From positions 1 through 6,510 of the forward strand of contig MAXL01000379.1 of the NCBI GenBank assembly GCA_001751005.1: a DNA stretch of 6,510 nucleotides, in the 5' to 3' direction. A program made the position numbers and the translations under genes. Below the pieces are notes generated by a model. The model was not told where the DNA came from. It saw nothing but the letters and a program-made list of their open reading frames with translations, and did no database searches. This stretch comes from Desulfobacterales bacterium S5133MH16. GTDB taxonomy: Bacteria; Desulfobacterota; Desulfobacteria; Desulfobacterales; UBA11574. How positions within the stretch are numbered: the first letter of the stretch is position 1; every line of letters begins with the position of its first letter. Positions 1 through 4,408 of this stretch are shown piece by piece.

Positions 1-171
1 CACGCGGACGGACGCAGACGATTAGGATTGTCCGTCGTCAGTTGCAAGTTGAGGGCAACACGATAAAGCGTTATATCTCACCTAATTGAAGAGATATGAA
101 ATTCAACTTTGTTTTATTGCCATAACACCACGGGCAACAAACGACTGACAACGGGCATGGAGCGTTTTCGC
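1..171. other. Non-coding region downstream of the NadE-like gene
   Basis: No credible gene is visible here on either strand. Positions 1-20 are a GC-rich run of 'cggacg/gcagacg'-like units. Positions 30-156 form an imperfect inverted repeat, listed separately. The middle (about 57-130) is AT-rich. No rRNA or tRNA gene or clear intrinsic terminator was recognised. Confidence 0.6.
30..156. repeat. Imperfect inverted repeat with central hairpin
   Basis: The outer arms 30-42 (GTCCGTCGTCAGT) and 144-156, read on the opposite strand (GCCCGTTGTCAGT), match at 11 of 13 positions. The inner arms at 73-79 and 91-97 (ATATCTC / GAGATAT) are perfectly complementary around an 11-nt loop. Between them lie looser matches (the ggcaac/ggcaat-type stretches near 54-68 and 104-120). 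The whole block could fold into one long, interrupted stem just past the end of the NadE-like gene. It lacks a T-run, so it is not a standard Rho-independent terminator. It could be a decayed palindromic element or a 3' mRNA-stabilising structure. Confidence 0.5.
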
Positions 172-173
172 TC
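160..173 (-). other. Small hairpin overlapping the NadE-like stop codon
   Basis: GAGCG/CGCTC form a 5-bp stem around a 4-nt loop (TTTT on the plus strand, AAAA in the transcript). The stem overlaps the TGA stop at 172-174. No T-run follows on the minus strand, so termination is not supported. It may be chance. Confidence 0.3.
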
Positions 174-1197
174 AACTGGGGTGTAAATCTGTGTAAGTCC
201 GTGGCTGATAATTTATTTCAGGAACTGCTTCTATCAATAATGGCGGCAGGTGCAAATAGCGGGTAGTTGAACGTTTTGTATCGATATCATCGAATACCCG
301 TTGAACCTGTTCGGATGTCAACTCAAGCACCCCGGCAACGGTTTCAACGGAAATATCGTTGTTCTTACCATACAGACAAAGGTCCATCTTGTCGTAGGGT
401 AAAGAAAAATAGAATTCATCCTGCCCCTGGGCCAGCGAATAGGTGTCGGTTGTCGGTGGACGGCAGCGTATGTTTTCAGGAACGCCAAGATATTCGGCCA
501 TTTGATAAACCTGGGTTTTATACAGGTGGGCAATGGGTTTGACATCTGCCGCGCCATCGCCCTGCTTGACAAAAAATCCCTGGTCGTACTCCAACCGGTT
601 GGGTGTTCCCAGTACTGCAAAATTCATACGATCAGCGTGGTAATATTCCAGCATCTTTCTGATGCGCTGCTTAAAATTCGTCGCGGCGATAATGGCAAGA
701 TAGGCTTTTAATGGAAGTCTTTCACTGATGGTATTTCCATCCGGACTCTGAGCGACAATGGAAAACAAGCTGAATCCTGAATGTTTCAGTACATTGGGAA
801 GGACGATTTTCGATTTCCAATCTTTTCCATATTGGGGAATGACTTCACGGACAGCATTGATGTAACGACGGTAAAATCCCATCGCTTCTAAAATGCCGGT
901 GATATCTTCATGGACGGTCGGGATGCTAAAATGATCCGCAACGGATAAACTGAGACTTAAGGTATCTTCGGATGAATGCCTTTCAGGCATCAATAACGCC
1001 AGTACCCGCTCCGGTCCGACACTTCTTGCAGCGAGCGCGGCGGTAACGCTGCTGTCGATCCCTCCGGACAGGCCAAGGACATAGCCCCGCCGCTTGAACT
1101 GCTTTGACAGAAGCTTGCGTAGTTTATTGCAAATCTTGTCTACTTCTTTTTCAGGATCAAGCGTTAGGACGTCTTGTGAAAATGGTTTGCTTGCCAT
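172..1197 (-). CDS. NAD+ synthase-like PP-loop ATPase (341 aa), probably polysaccharide-associated
   Basis: This is a NadE-fold adenylating enzyme of the N-type ATP pyrophosphatase (PP-loop) family. True NadE converts deamido-NAD to NAD using ammonia. The PP-loop SGGIDS is at residues 44-49, an N-x-K-x-R-type helix at about 174-180, and the family core GTPN...GDGAADVKPI at 197-222. There is no nitrilase glutaminase domain, so any ammonia must come from elsewhere. At 341 aa it is longer than ammonia-dependent NadE (roughly 250-280 aa), with an insertion at about 115-165. The family's usual GTGNKSE is GTPNRLE here, and the PPSAGLW-type segment is PPTTDTYSL, so the substrate may differ. The start at 1197 is chosen over an upstream ATG at 1269 because AAAGGA lies 5 nt before it and the upstream extension comes from a repeat. 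The last 11 residues lie in another repeat. The asnB-like gene is 181 nt upstream. NadE fold: confident; housekeeping NAD synthesis: doubtful. Confidence 0.85.
   Translation of the reverse strand: MASKPFSQDVLTLDPEKEVDKICNKLRKLLSKQFKRRGYVLGLSGGIDSSVTAALAARSVGPERVLALLMPERHSSEDTLSLSLSVADHFSIPTVHEDITGILEAMGFYRRYINAVREVIPQYGKDWKSKIVLPNVLKHSGFSLFSIVAQSPDGNTISERLPLKAYLAIIAATNFKQRIRKMLEYYHADRMNFAVLGTPNRLEYDQGFFVKQGDGAADVKPIAHLYKTQVYQMAEYLGVPENIRCRPPTTDTYSLAQGQDEFYFSLPYDKMDLCLYGKNNDISVETVAGVLELTSEQVQRVFDDIDTKRSTTRYLHLPPLLIEAVPEINYQPRTYTDLHPS
178..210. repeat. 10-nt-period degenerate repeat inside the NadE-like 3' end
   Basis: Plus-strand units AAATCTGTGT, AAGTCCGTGG and CTGATAATTT follow with a 10-nt period. 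The motif (ATCTGTGT / GTCCGTGG) belongs to the same type as the copies at 1244-1275 and 1360-1379. On the coding strand it encodes the final residues of the NadE-like protein and sits just before its stop codon. Confidence 0.6.
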
Positions 1198-1202
1198 TGG
1201 GA

Positions 1203-1208
1203 TCCTTT
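1203..1208 (-). promoter_or_regulatory. Ribosome binding site deciding the NadE-like start
   Basis: AAAGGA on the minus strand lies 5 nt upstream of the ATG at 1195-1197. The longer reading frame from 1269 has no such site and begins inside a repeat, so the shorter start is preferred. Confidence 0.7.
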
Positions 1209-1243
1209 CTTGGCGGAATGGACTCTTATTTTTAGTATTTTTT

Positions 1244-1275
1244 GGACACAGATTGGCACTGATAAACACAGATTA
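1244..1275. repeat. 10-nt-period repeat, first of an inverted pair
   Basis: Units ACACAGATTG, GCACTGATAA and ACACAGATTA follow at 1246-1275 with a 10-nt period. The 20-mer at 1244-1263 matches the reverse complement of 1360-1379 at 17 of 20 positions. The pair flanks most of the spacer between the asnB-like and NadE-like genes. Confidence 0.7.
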
Positions 1276-1339
1276 TTATTATTTTCTAAAGTTATCAAAA
1301 ACCTTGTAAAAGATTTTAATTATTCTTTCAGTTAGTTCT

Positions 1340-1379
1340 GTAAATTTAACATCCTGAAAATCCGTGCTCATCTGTGTCC
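1340..1379. repeat. 9-10-nt-period repeat abutting the asnB-like stop codon
   Basis: Degenerate units near ATCCTGAAA, ATCCGTGCTC and ATCTGTGTCC run up to 1379, the last base of the asnB-like stop codon (TAG at 1379-1381). The 20-mer 1360-1379 is the inverted partner of 1244-1263. The stretch just before it (TTCTGTAAATTTAACATCCTG-like) looks like a more decayed part of the same array. Confidence 0.6.
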
Positions 1380-3385
1380 TAATTGTCCTTTTGACTAATA
1401 CCGAATACTTTTACATCTTGCGCTTCCTGGTTCGGATGAGCAGGAAAATTTCGGATAAACTGGTGATCCACTAATTGGGTCGATAAAATACCCACGAGGG
1501 CCATATTTTCGCGTTCACTTAAGATTCTCCCTTTCTGTCGTTGGCATTTCGAAGTCAGTTTTGATACTCTTTCAGGATTAAAATAGCCTGTTTTTTTGAG
1601 CGAATCTTCCGAAAGCAACTCATCAACATAATCCGGGGAATTTTTCCCGAAGAAACACCGGCTGATGGGGGCCCGATAGGGTTGTTTGGGCCTGTCGATT
1701 AATTCATCCGGAATGATGCCCCGGGCGGCATTTTTTAATATAAACTTCTCTTTGAGTCCGTTCAGACGGTACCGTGCCGGGATTCGCGCGGCCAATTCGA
1801 CGACACGATGATCCAGGAACGGGTATCGACCTTCAACCGAATTGGCCATGGCCATTCGGTCTCCCTGGGAGGAGAGCAGATAATTTGAAAGAAAGATTTT
1901 GCTCTCCGTGTACTGGGCCCTGGAAAGCGGTTCCCAAGACATAAAATCCGGTGGAAGCATTGATTCAAACCGATCGATAAAGCCATCCAGGCTATGATCT
2001 TGTACTTTCAAATCGTTCGAAAAAAATGATTTGATTTGCGCTGTATTCCGCCACCTGAGCATATGGGAATAGACCGGCAAATCAACCTTGAGGAGATCTT
2101 TTTCAAAAAACATTTCCAGAAAAACCCTGGCTTTTCCATTTCCTTCCGAAAAAACATAGGGATACAACTTTTCAAGTAGCCTGGGCCTCATAGTGGAATC
2201 CGGATTTTTAGCCCAAAACCGGCGAACCTTGTCTTCCCTGAAAATATTATATCCGGCAAAAATTTCATCCGCCCCTTCCCCGGTGAGGACCACTTTAAAA
2301 TCGTTATCCCGAACAAGTTTAGACAGTCTGTAAAGCGGTGCCGGTGCAGTTCTTAATATCGGCGTTTCAGTATGCCATATCACTTCCGGAAAAACCATGC
2401 CGATATCTTCTTCGGCACACTGAATCGTTCGATGGTCCGTGCCAAGCGCATTTACGGCTTTTTGTTGAAAAACAGACTCGTCGAACTGCTTATCCGTGAA
2501 ACTTACTGAAAAAGTACGAAGTCGGTTATTAAAGTTCTTTTTGACCAGTGCGCTAGTATAAGTACTGTCAATTCCACCGCTTAAGTATGCGCCTACCGGA
2601 ACATCGGCGCGAAGCCGAATCCGGGCGGCATCGTATAACAGGGCGCTTAGCTCATGGGTCCATTCGGATAAAGAGCGCTTGGGATGATTGGCATTGTTCC
2701 CTTGGCACTGAAAGGATAATTCCCAATATGGCATTACATCCAATCCGTTATTTTCCGAAAATTTTGCATAATGACCCGGGGGAATCTGGCGGATACCTTC
2801 GAACGATGTTTTTGTGTCCAGTGGCGCCCAGCAGGTAAAAATATCCGCAAGGGTTTGCATATCTAAATTTCTAGGAATACTTTTATCGGCGAAAAGGGCC
2901 TTTATTTCCGATCCAAAGACAAGCCGATTGTTGGCTCGGTAATAAAAAAGGGGGCGAATACCCATTCGATCCCGCCCGAGCATCAGCGTTTTGTTTTTTT
3001 GGTCCCAGATAGCGAAAGCAAACTGACCATTAATCTTTCCAAAAAGTTCAGGGCCCTTTTCCTCATAAAGATGAACGAGGACTTCCGTGTCGGTTTGTGT
3101 ATAAAACCGGTGACCCCGCGCTATCAAATCCCTGCGCAACTCCGGATAGTTGAAAATTTCCCCATTGAAGACAATCCAAATAGATCGGTCCTCGTTATGA
3201 ATCGGTTGATCGCCACTGTGCAAATCGATAATGCTTAATCTGGTATGCGCCAATCCGGCCGGCCCATTCAAGAATATACCGGATGCATCCGGGCCCCGGT
3301 GACGTACCAGTCCGATCATGCGAGTGAGCGTTTTCTGCATGTCCTCGTGCATATTAAAATTTATAATGCCGGCGATACCGCACAT
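1379..3385 (-). CDS. Asparagine-synthase-like glutamine amidotransferase (668 aa)
   Basis: This is a class II glutamine amidotransferase joined to an asparagine-synthetase PP-loop domain. It hydrolyses glutamine and passes ammonia to an adenylated carboxylate. The N-terminal glutaminase has the nucleophile Cys2 (MCGIAG), R49, N74-G75-E76 and D99, close to E. coli AsnB positions. The synthetase domain has SGGIDS at 269-274 and TGEGADE at 368-374, then the C-terminal family signature with DRMAMANSVEGRYPFLDHR. The start is fixed because Cys2 must follow the initiator Met. At 668 aa it is longer than E. coli AsnB (about 550) and near the length of EPS-cluster relatives. The loop at 340-350 reads ETPILRTAPAP, not an ADPS-like sequence, so a sugar-acid acceptor is plausible. 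No Shine-Dalgarno sequence precedes the ATG; a 9-nt repeat array does. The export gene lies upstream and the NadE-like gene downstream. Family: very confident; acceptor: unknown. Confidence 0.96.
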   Translation of the reverse strand: MCGIAGIINFNMHEDMQKTLTRMIGLVRHRGPDASGIFLNGPAGLAHTRLSIIDLHSGDQPIHNEDRSIWIVFNGEIFNYPELRRDLIARGHRFYTQTDTEVLVHLYEEKGPELFGKINGQFAFAIWDQKNKTLMLGRDRMGIRPLFYYRANNRLVFGSEIKALFADKSIPRNLDMQTLADIFTCWAPLDTKTSFEGIRQIPPGHYAKFSENNGLDVMPYWELSFQCQGNNANHPKRSLSEWTHELSALLYDAARIRLRADVPVGAYLSGGIDSTYTSALVKKNFNNRLRTFSVSFTDKQFDESVFQQKAVNALGTDHRTIQCAEEDIGMVFPEVIWHTETPILRTAPAPLYRLSKLVRDNDFKVVLTGEGADEIFAGYNIFREDKVRRFWAKNPDSTMRPRLLEKLYPYVFSEGNGKARVFLEMFFEKDLLKVDLPVYSHMLRWRNTAQIKSFFSNDLKVQDHSLDGFIDRFESMLPPDFMSWEPLSRAQYTESKIFLSNYLLSSQGDRMAMANSVEGRYPFLDHRVVELAARIPARYRLNGLKEKFILKNAARGIIPDELIDRPKQPYRAPISRCFFGKNSPDYVDELLSEDSLKKTGYFNPERVSKLTSKCQRQKGRILSERENMALVGILSTQLVDHQFIRNFPAHPNQEAQDVKVFGISQKDN

Positions 3386-3390
3386 GGGGA

Positions 3391-3444
3391 GTTTATTGAG
3401 TTTAGTGAGTTTACTGAGTTTGTTGAGTTTGTTGAGTTGGGTGT
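3391..3444. repeat. 9-nt tandem repeat (GTTTnnTGA)x5 plus a decayed sixth copy
   Basis: Five consecutive units, GTTTATTGA, GTTTAGTGA, GTTTACTGA, GTTTGTTGA and GTTTGTTGA, occupy 3391-3435. A degenerate sixth copy (GTTGGGTGT) follows to 3444. Only the two middle bases vary between the five good units. On the coding strand the array reads TCAnnAAAC and ends 5 nt before the asnB-like ATG. Confidence 0.9.
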
Positions 3445-3481
3445 ATTTCGGGTAAGTTTGAAAGATGAGTTTTAATTTTTT

Positions 3482-3498
3482 AATGGATTGGATCCATT
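3482..3498. other. Hairpin just downstream of the export-protein gene
   Basis: AATGGAT and ATCCATT form a perfect 7-bp stem with a 3-nt loop, 18 nt past the export gene's stop codon. On the minus strand it is followed by an A-rich rather than a T-rich run, so it is not a convincing terminator. It might protect the 3' end of the upstream message. Confidence 0.4.
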
Positions 3499-3515
3499 CA
3501 TATTAACCCAACAAA

Positions 3516-4097
3516 CTACGGCACGATAATCGTATCATCGTTCATAATTTTGATATTTTGACTGAGATCTTTACCCTTGACAATGTTCTTATAATTTACC
3601 CTGATAATTTTTTCTTTATCGCCTTCGCTTCTTAAAAGAATAATCTCTTTCTTTGAGGCCCATTCGGTAAATCCGCCGGCAAGTGCGAAAGCCTGTAAAA
3701 CCGTCAATTCTTTATTGAGATCGTATTCACCCGTATTGACCACCTCTCCAAGAATGTAAAACTTTTTAATGGTAGGGATCCTGACCGTCACCGTGACAAT
3801 GGGATTGCTGACATAGTCTTTCAATTTATCCTCGATATCCTTTTTCAATTCGACGGTTGTCCGCCCATCCGCCTGGATATCATTTAACAGCGGAAATGTG
3901 ATCATGCCGTCACTTCGAACGAGCACTTCCTCTCTTGAAAAATCCACTTCTTTCCAGGTAACAATTTCCAACACATTTCCGGGACCGATCATATAGGGCG
4001 CTCTGGCCGCTTTTTCCTGGGCACTGGATATTTGAGGGGCCGTCAATAGTAAAATCAGTAATACACTGAAGAGACTTAAATAAGATTTGTTATTCAT
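3516..4097 (-). CDS. Polysaccharide export protein, Wza/OPX type, short form (193 aa)
   Basis: This is a periplasmic or outer-membrane export protein of the OPX (Wza-like) family, which channels polysaccharide across the outer membrane. A Sec signal peptide covers residues 1-26 (hydrophobic core at about 7-20, cleavage predicted after SSA at 24-26). There is no lipobox cysteine, and no cysteine anywhere in the protein. The poly-export domain runs from about 33 to 107 (YMIGPGNVLEI ... VTVTV). One SLBB-type domain follows (about 111-160, FYILGEVVNTGEY ... LAGGF), and the protein ends NDDTIIVP. It is about half the length of E. coli Wza (379 aa) and lacks the C-terminal amphipathic helix that forms Wza's outer-membrane barrel, so it needs a partner or is periplasmic. 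Exosortase-associated export proteins have this compact form. AGGAGA lies 7 nt before the start. The kinase gene ends 291 nt upstream; the asnB-like gene starts 130 nt downstream. Confidence 0.93.
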   Translation of the reverse strand: MNNKSYLSLFSVLLILLLTAPQISSAQEKAARAPYMIGPGNVLEIVTWKEVDFSREEVLVRSDGMITFPLLNDIQADGRTTVELKKDIEDKLKDYVSNPIVTVTVRIPTIKKFYILGEVVNTGEYDLNKELTVLQAFALAGGFTEWASKKEIILLRSEGDKEKIIRVNYKNIVKGKDLSQNIKIMNDDTIIVP

Positions 4098-4104
4098 GAT
4101 TATA

Positions 4105-4110
4105 TCTCCT
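4105..4110 (-). promoter_or_regulatory. Ribosome binding site of the export-protein gene
   Basis: AGGAGA on the minus strand sits 7 nt before the ATG at 4095-4097. It is the best site in the window for a conserved gene and supports the chosen start. Confidence 0.75.
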
Positions 4111-4130
4111 ACTATAATAGTTATTTTTCG

Positions 4131-4157
4131 ACAGGATTTACAGGATTATTAGGATTT
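4131..4157. repeat. 9-nt-period repeat (ACAGGATTT type, three units)
   Basis: Plus-strand units ACAGGATTT, ACAGGATTA and TTAGGATTT lie head to tail at 4131-4157 with an exact 9-nt period. Sequences of this kind are, from memory, scattered through intergenic regions of many bacteria. On the minus strand the third unit supplies the TAA stop of the 25-codon micro-ORF. Confidence 0.75.
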
Positions 4158-4226
4158 TCCACCTTTGGCTGCTTCCTGATGAAACAGCCAAGAACCAATC
4201 AATACGGCGAATTGTATTTTATTCAT
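4149..4226 (-). CDS. Possible 25-aa leader peptide or truncated exported protein
   Basis: This micro-ORF starts MNKIQFAVLIGSWLF and ends AAKGGKS. It has one lysine at residue 3, then a hydrophobic stretch at about 4-15, like the beginning of a signal peptide or a membrane peptide. GGAGG lies 5 nt before its ATG, stronger than the site of the kinase gene. Its coding sequence contains an 11-bp hairpin (4165-4191). Its stop codon lies inside the 9-nt-period repeat, so it may be the 5' stub of a gene interrupted by that repeat. Alternatively it is a leader peptide whose translation affects expression of the export gene 51 nt downstream. I recognise no homologue. It is too short to be certain that it is expressed. 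Confidence 0.35.
   Translation of the reverse strand: MNKIQFAVLIGSWLFHQEAAKGGKS
4165..4191 (-). other. 11-bp hairpin inside the micro-ORF
   Basis: On the minus strand TTGGCTGTTTC and GAAGCAGCCAA pair over 11 positions (10 Watson-Crick, one G-U) around the 5-nt loop ATCAG. It is the strongest short stem in the window. No T-run follows, so it is not an intrinsic terminator. A ribosome translating the micro-ORF would have to open it. Confidence 0.55.
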
Positions 4227-4231
4227 TTCCC

Positions 4232-4236
4232 CCTCC
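4232..4236 (-). promoter_or_regulatory. Strong ribosome binding site of the 25-codon micro-ORF
   Basis: GGAGG, within the G-rich run GGGAGGGGG on the minus strand, lies 5 nt before the ATG at 4224-4226. This near-perfect Shine-Dalgarno match and spacing is the main evidence that the micro-ORF is translated. Confidence 0.5.
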
Positions 4237-4280
4237 CAAGGTTGTGTACCAATTGAACTATTCTGATTAAAAACTTTTTC

Positions 4281-4302
4281 CCTTCCGCTGAAAGCGGATA
4301 GG
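4281..4302 (-). terminator. Weak terminator-like hairpin downstream of the kinase gene
   Basis: On the minus strand TCCGCT-TTC-AGCGGA forms a 6-bp stem, extended by CCT/AGG across a single bulged A. A TTTTT run begins about 7 nt after the stem, separated by GAAAAAG. The spacing is poor for an intrinsic terminator, so at most partial termination or a processing site is suggested. Confidence 0.25.
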
Positions 4303-4306
4303 TCGT

Positions 4307-4408
4307 TCACCGTTTCTCCGGGAACATGCGATACCGAGCGTCTGCAAAAAACACGATAACGCCGTAGATGGAGTTTTTTACGGTGCCATCAAGCACTACC
4401 GTAGCCAT
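4307..4408 (-). other. 33-codon ORF overlapping the kinase 3' end; possible gene remnant
   Basis: This ORF starts out of frame within the last 20 nt of the kinase gene. Its peptide contains the protein-like segment SIYGVIVFFADARYRMFPEK. The 'ADARYR' string recalls the C-terminal region of PMT/ArnT-like glycosyltransferases, but that is recall only and may be chance. After its TGA the same frame stays open for 27 more codons and closes with a TGA that overlaps the ATG of the 25-codon ORF (ATGA). No Shine-Dalgarno sequence is visible. It could be a decayed gene fragment or noise. Confidence 0.2.

Larger units (their letters stand above)
4098..4388. other. Long kinase-to-export-gene interval with micro-ORFs, hairpins and a repeat
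   Basis: This is the longest gap in the cluster. On the minus strand it holds, in order: the tail of a 33-codon ORF that overlaps the kinase end, a hairpin at 4281-4302, a 25-codon ORF with a strong ribosome binding site, an 11-bp hairpin within that ORF, a 9-nt-period repeat and the export gene's own Shine-Dalgarno sequence. No known riboswitch motif, including the c-di-GMP GEMM core, was recognised. Confidence 0.6.

Noticed and set aside
1198..1269. Longer start of the NadE-like gene at 1269, adding 24 residues.
   Set aside because: The extension begins inside the dispersed repeat and has no Shine-Dalgarno sequence, whereas the ATG at 1197 has AAAGGA at 5-nt spacing.
1270..1298. Possible sigma70 promoter for the NadE-like gene (TTGATA, 17 nt, TAATCT on the minus strand).
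   Set aside because: The -10 hexamer matches only 3 of 6 bases, and AT-rich DNA gives such matches by chance.
1298..1317. AT-rich hairpin (AAAACCTT / AAGATTTT) between the asnB-like and NadE-like genes as a terminator.
   Set aside because: The stem is nearly all A-T or G-U pairs and the T-run is part of the stem, so it would be too weak to call.
3391..3444. The tandem array as a CRISPR or phage attachment site.
   Set aside because: Units are 9 nt with no spacers, and there is no integrase, tRNA or cas gene in the window.
3245..3475. Plus-strand ORF with an EF-rich repeated peptide (EFIEFSEFTEFVEF).
   Set aside because: The repetition is a by-product of the 9-nt DNA array, and the rest of the frame is antisense to the asnB-like gene.
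4114..4140. TATTAT near 4114-4120 on the minus strand as a -10 box for the export gene.
   Set aside because: No -35 element at a suitable distance matches more than 3 of 6 bases, and the site lies very close to the Shine-Dalgarno sequence.
4281..4309. A UGA codon followed within 10 nt by a hairpin, which might suggest a selenocysteine site (UGA at 4307-4309, stem 4284-4298).
   Set aside because: The loop is only 3 nt (UUC on the minus strand), has no guanine and lies closer to the UGA than bacterial SECIS loops. The surrounding frame is not recognisable as a selenoprotein.
4098..4388. A c-di-GMP riboswitch (GEMM type) upstream of the export gene, as is common for EPS genes.
   Set aside because: None of the conserved core strings of GEMM-I could be found on the minus strand; only simple hairpins are present.
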